Source of the DNA: Delphinapterus leucas
Taxonomy: Eukaryota; Chordata; Mammalia; Artiodactyla; Monodontidae
Assembly (NCBI RefSeq): GCF_002288925.2
Contig: NW_022098076.1
Location: forward strand, 77,518,009 to 77,582,008
DNA: 64,000 bases
Direction of reading: 5' to 3'
This document shows, piece by piece, positions 32,623 through 43,429 of the stretch. Under the pieces are notes generated by a model. That model had not been told where the DNA came from and made no database searches. It saw nothing but the letters and a program-made list of their open reading frames with translations. How positions within the stretch are numbered: position 1 is the first letter of the stretch; each line of letters opens with the position of its first letter. Both the position numbers and the translations under genes were made by a program.

Positions 32623-34394
32623 GCAAGGGGGTGAGGGGCCGAGACTGAAGCCCATCTGAACTGTTTCTACCACTATTCTTTTTGCCCGTTCCCAGGACAG
32701 CAGAGGGAACAGCAGCCCAAGTAATTAATATTAAGTTTACTCTTTCCCCTTCTCTGTCCTTCCTGTCTGTGAGGTTTCCAAAGAGGTGCTGACCATGAAA
32801 TAGTCTGGCCTCTCATCAGCCTGAGAGGAGTGGGAAGGAATGTATGCTGGCTTAAGAAAAACATCTGACAAAAACCCAATTTTTGATTATGTAAGGCCTA
32901 TAAACGTGTATTTAAATAAACACTTTATTTAATTTGAATATTAAAATGTATTGGTAAAGGTAGAGCATGTGTTCCCTTATACTGGATACTGATGTCTTTT
33001 ATTGATATGGTTCCCAAAAGGTATATGATTCCCCCCAAATATAATCCAGTTTATATAATTCTGTATGGGATTCTGAGTCTTTCCTGTATGTCCCCTTTTC
33101 TTTTCCTCCCTCCAACAAGCCTGAGTACACATACATAATAAGGACATATGCAGCAACATTAGACAATTTAAAAAATGAAGAGTTTTAAAAGCTCCTGCCC
33201 AGCTTTTCTCTGAAAAACTTGAAAACTTTATTTTGCTTTAAACTTGGCAAAGCTAAAGACGAAAGTGGCATCTATGATCAGGGGAAGTCTGACTAAGAAT
33301 TGAAGACTTAGAAAGCTGGTAGCACAACACAGGCTTTTTGCTCGTCAAAGTTGATGAAAGATATGCAGACGGGCAAAAGCAAGTAGCATAATGAGGGTGC
33401 CATGGAAATGATTTGGTTTTGAGGATTGGTGAATTTTAAAGCAAAGTAACATATTTCAAGTTTTTCATAAAACATTGAATTGTAAAATGTAGATGCTATT
33501 TGCAAATGTTCAATTTTTAGTTCCTAAAATGTGCATTTATCTGACAAATAAATATAAGCCTTAATAAGACATTTGGGAACTACACTTTCATTTATTCTAA
33601 TTAGTCCCTACATTTCAAAATCGATTGCAAAGTCTTCATTTCATTAATGAAATATTAAAAAAAAAAAAAGAAAGAAAACAAATTATTGAGTTCCAAATGT
33701 TTTTTTTCTAGAGAATAATTATTAAACACAATAGAAGCCTAGCTGAATCTCATTTCTATGCATCATTAAAGAGTTCTTGAACCACACAAACCATGGTCTT
33801 TTTCTGAAGAGATTGTAAGCATGACTAGAGTAGAAAAATGATCTCTTGTTCAGGGAGGATGGTGTCTCACCCTTACCTCCTCCCAACTCTGCTCACTTTT
33901 TTTCTTTGCAGAGTTGGGGAAAAGGACCATTGAAAAAGCCTCATTTCACCAGCAGAGGTCACAATTTCTCCTTTATCGTTCCCAATGAATGGCTTCTTAG
34001 CTGTGATTCCTTAGTTCAAGGAAAATGCAGGAGTTTTCAGCGGGAAGCACAGCCAGAGGGGCTGGTGGAAATATATGCGTCATTCATACTGGCTGTATCT
34101 TCTTATGTATGCACCTTTTAAGCGTGCTATCTACCTGTACTCTTAAATGGATAACTTGCATTCGTACAATAAGAACCTTTATGTTATATATAATAATAAT
34201 AATCTTTAGTTAATCCATATCATTAAGTATTATTCAGTGCTTACCGGTGCCATCTCAAATTCTGCCCAGTTCTCTGACTCATGGACCAAAGAGTAGATTG
34301 TCATAAACCCCTAGAGGTGAACTGGCACGAACCCTCAGAAAGAAACCCCTGGTGAGTTCCTTCGGCGGAAAGAGGAGGAATTAAATAGAATGAG
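32623..34394. other. Single-copy DNA, AT-rich in the middle
   Basis: No gene is recognised. The part at 33535-33780 is rich in ATTA/TAAT cores ('attctaattagtccc', 'ttcattaatgaaat') and could be regulatory. Minus-strand frames of 60-68 codons are chance. Confidence 0.4.
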
Positions 34395-34570
34395 GATGTA
34401 CTGAACGTTGACCAAGCACGGAGCCCAGTGCCAGGTACTGGAAGATGAGCTGGAGAGGAATAAATCCCAGTCCTGGCTTCTGATGTTGGTTCTGTTTGGG
34501 AAACAAAAGCACATGTTTGTAGTTCATTTGAAGACTAACGTTGGACGATAGAATGAAATTCTAAGTGGAT
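34395..34570 (-). mobile_element. L2 or MIR-related fragment
   Basis: 'gagcccagtgccaggtactg' followed by 'aataaatcccagtcctggc' fits the antisense L2 3' end. Diverged. Confidence 0.4.
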
Positions 34571-36272
34571 TGCTTGTGAGTGTCCAGAGTATGGGTCAGT
34601 CAATAAGAATTATCTATAAAAGGTCAGGGGTAGGCGAGTGATGGGATTGGAATTCTCCCGTCCTGTTGCCTTGGGCTGGGGGTGGGGGTGAGGTGGAGGG
34701 GAGGTGGACATGGGAACACACTCGGCACACGTCTGGCCAAATCCAAAGATGGATTTCAGGAATTCCTTTTCTCTTCCTCCGTTTATGGAGGAAATAGGCA
34801 TTTTCTTGGGGTCCCTGGGAAAGTTGGGCTTATTGGTTTCACAGTGTTGGTGAAGATCTTTCCTAAATTGAATTCCCTCCCTTCCTTCCTTATATTTTCT
34901 TTCTTTCTGTAATGCCAACAAAAGTTCTTGTTGGCGTTTCGGAAGTTCCAAAATGCTGTGGGTTTGGGGGTTTCTCTGTGGCTGCTGCTCTTCCCTTGGG
35001 CTCTGGGTAGCATGTTTGCAGCGTCCAGGGGGTGAGGAAGTGCACTTTCTCCTTCTGAAAAGAAGCGTGGCCGAATGACCATGACAATGGACCTCCGTGC
35101 GCATGAGGTGACACATCCCAGAGAAAACTAGGCCTGTGTTCTTGACATCATCCTCTGGGTCCTCCTCTTCCTGTTCACTGGGCCTCTGGCCCTCCCGGCT
35201 GGTTCTGTGCCCGGTCACCTGCTACCTGCCCGCCCGGCATGCCTTGTAGTTGAAATATACTAGAGCCAACTGGTGCTGGCTTGCCGGAGACCGTGGATAA
35301 ATAGGCAGGAATTCTGCAAGCTGATTTTTAAACCATTGGTAGCTTGAAGGCAGCCTTGGTGGGAGTATTTACAACACAGAAATTGGCAAACACTACAAAT
35401 GAAGCTCTACCTTCTACCAGCTCATCAGTACTCCACAACTTCTATGGACCTCTTAGTACCCACGGAAACACACATCACCTAATTTTGACAGTGAAACACT
35501 TCGGAGTTTTTTGATGCAAATGTTTACTAGGAAAGAAAAGAAAAATAGACTGACTTCCTTCTCCTCCTTCAAAAACTTTGAAACAAAAGTTTTCTCTTTA
35601 ATCAAGTACAGATTTCTGGTCTTAATTTTAGCCAGAGTTTGTTCAAAGGACAGGCAAGTTGTCCCAGGTTTCAGGCAGTCTGATCCCTTTCTTTAAGCCC
35701 ACACTAGCCCAAATTTCCTTTTAAAATCCCCCACTTTCCTCTTTCTGCCCCCTGTGGCTTCCTGAGGGTCACTGTGCTGACGCTGGCCCTAGCCCAAGGC
35801 GTCAGACTCTTCACTGGTCCTTTTTGGCTCAAGAAGCCGTTCCAGGTCTGCAGGCCCGTCTGGGCTGCCTGGCCTCCTCGGGTTTGTGAGGGACGATGGC
35901 TGTTTCCTATTTCTCCACAGCATCGCCCTCTTATTTCCTGACAGATCAGATCTGCACTAGATGGCATTGCACCTGCTGAGGCAACATGCGGGAGGGAGAG
36001 GAGAGTCGTTCACTCTGCTGCCACCCTCACCCAGGTGACGAGCACCGCTTCCCCCTGCTCTGAGGAAGGCACCACTGTGTAGGTTTGGGGGTGGCGTGTT
36101 AGGAAAAAGGATGTGGATTCTAAAACCTACCAACTAGAGGTATTGTGAGATGGTTGCCCCGCCCCTGCTGGGAACACTGTCATATTTACTGCCATAAACC
36201 CAGTGCCTGGAGAAGGAGTTAATCCCCATTTGTTGAATGATCCAGTTTGTCCCAATCCCTCAGGCAGAAACA
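34571..36272. other. Single-copy DNA with a long chance frame
   Basis: The longest open frame in the window (202 codons, minus, 35218-34610) lies here. Its product is hydrophilic, with no domain I recognise and a low-complexity Pro/His stretch near the end. Two further frames overlap it on the same strand and one on the other. G-rich sequence occurs at 34676-34708. I do not call a gene. Confidence 0.35.
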
Positions 36273-36861
36273 TATTAGTTACCTGAGCTGCCATAACCAG
36301 GGACCACAGACCAGGTGGCTTAAACAATTGACACATATTTTCTCACAGTTCTGGGAGTCTAGAAGTCTAAGATCAAAGTTCTGGAAAATTGGTTTCTGGT
36401 GAGACCTTTCTTCCTGGCTTGTAGAGGGCAGCCTTCTCACTGTATCCTCACACGGCCTCTTTTCTGTGCATGCACAGAAAATCTCTGGTGTTTCTTCCTC
36501 TTATAAGGGCATCATAAGATGGGGCCACGGGCTTCCCTGGTGGCGCAGTGGTTGAGAGTCCGCCTGCCGATTCAGGGGACACGGGTTTGTGCCCCGGTCC
36601 AGGAAGATCCTACATGCTGTGGAGCAGCTGGGCCCGTGAGCCACGGCCGCTGAGCCGGCGCGTCCGGAGCCCGTGCTCCGCAACGGGAGAGGCCACAACA
36701 GTGAGAGGCCAGTGTTCCAAAAAAAAAAAAAAAAAAAGATGGGACCTCACCCTTACAACCTCATTTAACCTTAATTACCTCCTATCTCCAAATATAGTCA
36801 CACTGAGGGATTAGGGCTTCAACCTATGAATTTTGGGGGGGACACAATTCAGTCCATAACA
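36273..36861 (-). mobile_element. MaLR LTR (MST/MLT1 type) split by a SINE
   Basis: The minus strand has the MST order: 'atgaattttggggggg' reversed edge, 'cataatgaggt'-like segment, and on the plus strand 'ccaggtggcttaaacaattg', 'ctgggagtctagaagtctaa', 'cctggcttgtagagggcagc' and 'ggacacaattcagtccataa'. The SINE at 36527-36735 splits it. Confidence 0.85.
36527..36735 (+). mobile_element. Cetacean CHR-type SINE
   Basis: Head 'gggcttccctggtggcgcag', B-box-like 'gggtttgtgccccggtcc', body through 'gcaacgggagaggccacaac' and an A tail at about 36719-36735. Duplication 'aagatgggrcc' at 36516-36526 and 36736-36746. The CHR-type terminal 'gaggcc' is followed by 'agtgttcc' instead of the usual 'cgcgtacc', a sign of decay. 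Confidence 0.95.
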
Positions 36862-37974
36862 AGTGGGAATTGATTCTGTTTTAAGAATATTTACAGAAAA
36901 AAGAAGCATCCTCACAGTTTCCTTTAATCCCCTCTTTCAGATTTAACAACTCTCTCTTCAGGAAATTCTTCCACAGGCCTAAATCCTGCTCGATGCAGGA
37001 CGAGGGCAGTTTTTCTTCTGGCCTCTGTGGGGAGGGCAGAAAGTGAATCCTAATTTTTATATCTGTGGTTTCCATCTGTGTATCTACGCTTATCCCTCAA
37101 AACTTATCCACTCAAAATTATTTTTTTTATTCAAATTTAAATAATAAACATGTGCAGTAATCTAAGGAGAGGTACACGGGTCCAAGTCAAACAAACAGTG
37201 ATGGGGTTTTACGACCCCTCTAAGTGAGAACTTTTACTTCTTAAAAACCCTAATAACACAGTGGTTTTGAAAATCACTCTTACGTGATCCCTTACCCTTT
37301 TCTTCTCCTCCAGCTAACTCCTTCTCCAATCCTGTTTCTTTTGCTAGTCGTGGAGGGCATAAAATAAATCAGTGTGGAAGTCAGGCAGAAGGCCTGTTTA
37401 CTCCTCATTCCTATTTAGTTTTTCCTTCATAAATTTGGGTTTCATGCCTCTCTCCTGGTGGGGGAAGTTCTTGTGAGGGCCTGGGGAGTGGCAACAAAAT
37501 CTGCTGAATGTTAGCGGTGAGGAGGTGGCACTGGGAAAAGAAGCCCAAAGGCCGAGCACACGCTACCCTTTTGTGCACGTTTGCCTTTAACAGGAAACTT
37601 CTGGAATCAAGATGCTTGAATGCAAAGAAACCGAGTGCTTATGATGAGGACTTTAGGCAGGTCTGTAGACAAGCAACTGCTTCTCCCCGACTCACTGGAG
37701 AGTGTGGCCCAGAGACTGGGGGCTGGGGAGAGGGGGGGGCTGAGACTCAGCTGTGGTGAAGCGTTAGAAATATGACTATGTTTGTCACACACGCGTGTGC
37801 GCACACACGCGCTCCCTAGTCTCCCAGTGGGTTATAGCTGGATTGGAGGTTACCCTGCCCACGTGTAACCCCAGGTGCACAGACTTGAAGGGAGCTGGAC
37901 CTGGGCCATATCAGGGGTGGGGCTGGAAGTTGGCCACCCCAGGCTGGGGCCCCCCTTCCCCCGGGGGAATCCTG
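36862..37974. other. Single-copy DNA, nothing recognised
   Basis: No gene or repeat family is recognised apart from the alternating tract at 37786. Confidence 0.4.
37786..37812. repeat. Z-DNA-prone alternating CA/CG tract
   Basis: 27 bases of strict pyrimidine-purine alternation mixing CA, CG and TG steps, the pattern with highest Z-forming potential. Confidence 0.75.
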
Positions 37975-38065
37975 GATCTCAGGACTTCGGAGCTGGGAGG
38001 CACCTTAGAAGCCCAGCGAGCGTCGTAAGCCTTTCATTTCACAGATGAAGAGTCACTGAGACCCC
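37975..38065 (+). mobile_element. MIR-class fragment
   Basis: 'gagctgggaggcaccttaga' and 'tttcatttcacagatgaaga' follow a MIR-related (MIR3-like) consensus. Confidence 0.5.
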
Positions 38066-38319
38066 AGAGGGCTCCACCCTCTTTCTGGGCTTGTCAGATG
38101 CACTTAGGAAATACATGTCGACTTGACATGACCCACTGTGAAATAGGCGTGACAAAACTCCCCACATGGCAGCTGGATTAGGCTGCGGGCAGCTGGGAAT
38201 GTTTCTCCCTCTGCTGGTTAAACCTCAGTGGAGGGGGAGTAGCCGAGGGGCATTGTGGGAAGTTGGGAGGGTACAGCCTGAGAAGAGGTCGAAAGCCTCC
38301 ATTCACCAAAAACTTCCAG
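38066..38319. other. Single-copy DNA, nothing recognised
   Basis: No feature is recognised. Confidence 0.35.
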
Positions 38320-38510
38320 TTTAATAGAATGTCAGAGCTGGAAGGGACCTCATATATAGATAATTAAGCTCAATGCTCTCAGGTCACAGGTGAATAAACT
38401 GAGGCCCAGAGAGGGGAAGCATATTTGATGGCACAACTAGGCTTTGAACCCAGACCCCCAGCTTCCCAGTCGATGTTCTCCCTGCTGTGCCACGGAGCCT
38501 CTCTTGGCAG
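38320..38510 (+). mobile_element. MIR-class SINE
   Basis: 'atgtcagagctggaagggac', 'gaataaactgaggcccagag', 'gctttgaacccagacccc' and 'cgatgttctccctgctgtgc' in MIR order. The second copy of the same type within 350 bases. Confidence 0.75.
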
Positions 38511-40440
38511 CACGTTGCACAGCTGAGATTGACTTTATTGTCTGCCTTCAGAGACTGCATGAACTGCAGTGGAAGGGAGTCGCATGTAGGGAAGAGTGCA
38601 GGCAGAGACGCAGAGCTAGGTCTGGCGAGGCGCAGCCTGGCTTTCTTTTACACCGCCATTTTGTGACTTAAGATGGAGCCAGAGTTATTGCCCCACCAGT
38701 GAAACAGAGCCGTATAAATTAAAATCTACAATGAACTGTCTATTGAAGGTGTGAACAAGGCTGATAAATCTCTAGGAGCTTAGGAAACATCTGCTCCTTA
38801 CCTTGAAGGCAGAAAGTTTGCTGTAAAGCAGCAAAAGCCAGAACTGGAATCTTTCACTTTCTCTGAAGGGATAAAGATTGGGCCCAACATTCAGATAAAC
38901 TCCGTAGCTGAGGGAGGTTTTGCGAACCATAGGCCAGCTTCTCCCTTTCTCCTTTGCTGGTCTGGAATTCTCCCACTCTGCCACGCCTATCTCCGTTCTT
39001 CAGGGATTTTGTGCTGTCGTCTTACAGCGGTAGAAGGGAATCTTGACCTGGTCAAGGTACTTTGTGCTGAGCCCCGGTGGGTAGATGGGTAAATTTGAGT
39101 CAGTGGAGGAACGATAAGAAGGTTGCCAGAAAGAACAGGAATCAGGAGTTGGGTCAGGTCACCAGGCCCTGGTTAGAATCCAGGTCAGGGTCTGAGGGTA
39201 GGTATTGGGTACTGGGAAGAGGCGGATAGCGATGAAGAGCTGAGGTCAAGAATCCAGGAGATCAGAAGTGGATTGCTGATCTGATATCAGGAATCTTGGA
39301 ACCACAGAAGTATGAGGAAGCACCATGATTTAGTCCTAACGTGAAACGTGATGTCCAGCAAGAGGAAATGGTTGTAAACTCAAGGGTAGCAAACAGGTGA
39401 CACTTTGCTGGCTGATTACAACTGAATGATGGTAGCCACTTGCAGTGTGGCATCTAGGAGGGTTAGAATCACTGGCTGGGTCGGAGGGTGCTGTGTCCGT
39501 TGGTGATATCTGCTGTGGACAGGTCAAAGAGACTGCCTGGTGCTACATATTTTCCATTCCTACCTTAATTGATGGACTCTCCTAACGTTCCTTATTCCAT
39601 CTAACCTGGTCTGCAGCTTATACCTATGTGCGCTGTCCACCCATACCCTTTCACTCTTCTAAATAGGTGCTGGGCTGCTGGTCCGAGTCATGGAACTGCC
39701 TTAGAGATGAGCAGCCTCCTTCAATTCCCCCCCTGGGGTGTGGTATAAAAGTTGTCTTCTTTATACATTATTATGTGCAGTAGCAAAGGATATTGAACGT
39801 ATAAAATCCTCCAGATAGAAAGTAACAGGTAGTTTCAAAACTTAGAGGCTGTATTTGGATATAGGCCACTGTCTTCTTCCTTGTGGCCATGGACCCTGTT
39901 TCTTATGTTCTCTCAGAGGAGAGTCTAGAGCCTGAGAGTCTAGTGGATGGTGATTAGTGAAGAAGCAAGGTGGTTCACACCATGCTCCTTGCTCTACCCC
40001 AGGATAAACTCTGACCTTTCCAGACTGATAAGGAGCAGACATTTAGTAAATAGTTGGTAAGTGAAATGAATTCTACTAGGAAGACTATTCCAAGGCAAGT
40101 ATGACCCAGTCCTTGCACGCCAGGGGCTTCTACTCTAGGGTGTAATGTGGCAGGGGGTGGGGGAGGATGAACAGCAAGAATTATTTAGTTCCTGGGCCTG
40201 TGATCCTTAAGTGGCTGGTGAGAAGGACCAGGGCATTGGGCTATTTCATGCTTTTGGTTGTGGTCATATGGACACAGTTGTGTTTGGCTGTGGTGGGGGG
40301 TGAGGACAGGGAGGGAAAAATCACTATTTCTTCTCCTTCCATTTCATCTGCGCACATGAGATTGATCAGAGTTGCAAATTTGAACTTTCTGGTATTTCTC
40401 CAGGAACAAGTGTCAAGATCCACTCATCTAGGAAGTAGTG
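38511..40440. other. Single-copy DNA, nothing recognised
   Basis: No gene is recognised. A possible L2 end ('agtaaatagttggtaagtga') lies at about 40044-40064. Frames of 60-92 codons occur on both strands without similarity. Confidence 0.4.
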
Positions 40441-40680
40441 TGTAGAGGTAAGCACCTGGGATTGGACCTGGTGGTTCTCTAATTGCTTCATAGCTTGACT
40501 CTGGGCAAATTATTCCATCTCTTTGAGCTTCAGTTTCTTCTTTTTTAATCTGTAAGAGGGGGATAATAATGTCTGCCTTGTCACCTAATAAGATTAAAAA
40601 AATATTAACATGTGTGAAAGTATTTTATAAATTGTAAAGCCCTATAAAAATGCAAGGGCTTATTATTATGACATTAAACG
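40441..40680 (-). mobile_element. MIR SINE
   Basis: Antisense MIR: 'gactctgggcaaattattcc', 'ctttgagcttcagtttcttc', 'taagagggggataataatg' and 'gattaaaaaaatattaacat'. Confidence 0.8.
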
Positions 40681-40755
40681 TGAATAATTGCTAGGTACAA
40701 GATGCATATTTATCACATTAAAATATGAAGAGTGGGACCCCTTTTGAATGGGATA

Positions 40756-40794
40756 TTCTCTCTCTCTGTCTCTGTGTCTCTGTCTGTCTCTCTA
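40756..40794 (+). repeat. (TC)n-rich microsatellite
   Basis: TC units with TG interruptions, directly beside the 3' edge of an L1. Confidence 0.85.
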
Positions 40795-41449
40795 TAGATT
40801 TTAATTGAAGTATAGTTGATTTACAGTGTCGTGTTAGCTTCAGGTGTTCAGCACTGAATATATCTGTTCTTTTTCAGATTCTTTTCCCTTATGGTTTATT
40901 ACAGAATACTGAGTAGAGTTCCCTGTGCTATACAGTAGGTCCTTGTTGATTATCTATTTTATATACAGTAGTGTGTATATGTTAATCCCAACCTCCGAAT
41001 TTATCTCTCCCCAACCCCTTTCCCCTTTGGTAACCATAAGTTTGTTTTCTACGTCTGTGGGTCTATTTCTGTCTCGTAAATAAGTTCATTTGCATTTTTT
41101 TGGGTTTCACTCCATATGTATTTTTAAAATTTATTTGTTTTATTTATTTTTAAAATTTTTGGCTGTGTTGGCCTTTGTTGCTGCGCGCGGGCTTTCTCTA
41201 GTTGTGGCAAGCGGGGGCCACTATTTGTTGTGGTGCGTGGGCTTCTCATTGTGGTGGTTTCTCTTGCTGCGGAGCATGGGCTCTAGGCGCACAGGCTTCA
41301 GTAGTTGCGGCACATGGGCTCTGTAGTTGTGGCGCACGGGCTTAGTTGCTGGATCTTCCTGGACCAGGGCTCGAACCTGTGTCCCCTGCATTGGCAGGCG
41401 GATTCTTAACCACTGCACCACCAGGGAAGCCCCTCACTCCATATTTTAC
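40795..41449 (-). mobile_element. L1 3' UTR, antisense, split by a SINE
   Basis: 'taattgaagtatagttgatt', 'gttagcttcaggtgttcagc', 'gagttccctgtgctatacag' and 'tatttctgtctcgtaaata' are the lineage L1 3' UTR in antisense. The SINE at 41118-41433 splits it close to its right end. Confidence 0.85.
41118..41433 (-). mobile_element. Cetartiodactyl tRNA-derived SINE, long form
   Basis: Minus-strand head 'gggcttccctggtggtgcag', B-box-like 'ggttcgagccctgg', body of 'gcgtgggcttctcattgtgg'-type units, and a TTTA-rich tail. Duplication 'tcactccatat' at 41107-41117 and 41434-41444. Confidence 0.95.
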
Positions 41450-41849
41450 TCACCAATATAGAAGCCAAAGTAGCATTCTCTTCTTCCACTCTTAGATGAT
41501 GCTGGGCTCCCAATCAATAGTGAAAACTTTGATTTGAGCTGTTTTAGCAAAGGCGGAGAGTTTTCCTCCTTCCCTTTGATGGGCTGGTTGCTCCATGAAG
41601 AGAAGAGGCTTGCATTTTAAGGAGGATGACCAAGTGAGAGGTGCAATCCTGGACTGAAAACTTGAGCAGAACTAGCTGGTCCACAGAGGCCTTGGTCTCT
41701 GTGTTAGTTGTTGTTAACTAACCGGGAAAACTGGACTAAGGAATGACAGGTGAAAGTAGGAGAAGAACTGAGGTTGGTTGTTGAGAGCTTACTCCGGCAC
41801 CTGACCCCCTTCCCTGTAGCTTGGCCAGTACTCAGTTTTTGTTGCTACA
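41450..41849. other. Single-copy DNA, nothing recognised
   Basis: No feature is recognised. Confidence 0.35.
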
Positions 41850-42240
41850 GACATTAGATTAGGGAGTTTCACTGCAAATTCTGTTTCGTTAATTTGGGCA
41901 GAGGAAGGTATTGCCCCGTTTGAGTTCAAGGCTCTGCAGTTTGGAACAAGTGCACTTTGAGCTCAGAAGATTAAATGCTGTGCCGGCAACTTGTTTTAAT
42001 TTTCAATTCCTATAGTTAGGAAAAAAAAAAAAGGTTTCAGATGTCATTTGTTGTAATGATTAGCTCCAGTGAGTGAGTCTATCTATGGCTATTTGCTTCA
42101 AAGCTTTAATGGGCTGAAGCCTGTGTATTCGATCATTAACAAAATGATCTCCTCGTTCTACAATGCTGATAATCTTGTTTAATAGAAATGCAGCTCTGAT
42201 TTCTTCCTGGGCTAGGTTGCTAGTTTTCTGGCATTGAGAA
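41850..42240. promoter_or_regulatory. Single-copy candidate conserved element
   Basis: No repeat match. It contains 'tgtaatgattagctcc', 'agctttaatgggc', 'cgatcattaacaaaatgat' and 'gctgataatcttgtttaat', clustered TAAT/ATTA cores of the homeodomain type, in balanced sequence. This is one of the best enhancer-like stretches in the window by texture. Confidence 0.35.
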
Positions 42241-43429
42241 GTGTTGGTTTAAGATTTTGCCACATATGAGACATGGCAAAATTCCATCTTGGAAATCTCC
42301 AAGCTAGGGACTGCTCAAAAAGATGAGAGTGGAAGGAATATTCTTGGCCCAGCTGTGGGAAGCAGTTTGTTTAGATCAGAACTAACCAAAAATGTTGGCT
42401 TATGTGGAAACGTTATACCTGTCCCATGTGTTTTAGACATTTCTGAAAAAACAAACAGGCCCATATTTGCAATTACAAGGTCAAAAAGTCGCATGTCGGT
42501 CCCAGCGCCAATTTAGCTAACTGGGTCCTCAAGCAGTCGGCACTGATGTTGTTAAGAGTACGTTGTGGTCGCTTAACCAATCTCTGCACCTGAGAAAAAT
42601 AAAAAAAATACAACAAGAAATCAAAGTGAATTTGAAACCAGAGTGGGCTATCGTGACAGTGTTCAGATTCTGAGCTCCTATTGCTGTCTCTGCATCCCAG
42701 ACTTGGAGGGATGTTTGCAAAGCATGCATCTGTACACGCAGAATCTCCTTAATCCGTATCTTAGGGGCAGGATGAGCACTGTGCAGCACCCCGTACAGAC
42801 CTGGATTTCTGGAACTACATTCTCATGAAAGGTGTCCCATTGACCATGTCATCTTGTTCTTCCTCCTCTGTCTTAAGCCAGCTGGTTCATCTCCTGAAAT
42901 TCAATATGCTCCCCCTCTTTTTTTCAGATATGCCACTGCACAAAAGAGGCTCATGAAAAGAAACAGCTGTGCCGATACCAGTAGGAGCTGCTGCAGCTAC
43001 AGATTCAAATCTGTGCACCTGCATGGAGCTGGGTGACTGGAGATTTGTCAGGGGAGGGAATACCCTGGAACATCAGGACTCTAAAGCCAGAGGGATGGAT
43101 GGCTCTGGGGGTGGCAAATTGGATACCCCACTGCTCACCTGGAGGTCATGGGATCACACTTGACTTGAATTAGTGAAAAGGATTCCAGGATGGAGGGTTA
43201 GTTGGTTGTTTATGAATGAAATGATTAGCTGGTTGTAACAGTTCCTAATAAACAGATTGTCCATATCAATGACATCTATTCAGTGAGCCTCCAGCAAGTG
43301 ACATCTCTGTAGCATCATGCAGGAAGGGGCATGATTGATGAGACTTAGGAGAATCCTGTTAAGGTGGTGTCTTCATGAAGTAGTGAGTCAGCTGGGAGTC
43401 ACTGGGCGGGGCGAGGTGTGGGGGGGGAA
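42241..43429. other. Single-copy DNA, nothing recognised
   Basis: No gene or repeat is recognised. Frames of 60-86 codons occur on both strands and overlap. Confidence 0.4.

Noticed and set aside
34610..35218. A 202-codon open frame on the minus strand, the longest in the window.
   Set aside because: It has no domain I recognise, a low-complexity Pro/His tail, three overlapping frames in the same DNA and no splice or promoter context. A translated search and PhyloCSF would decide.
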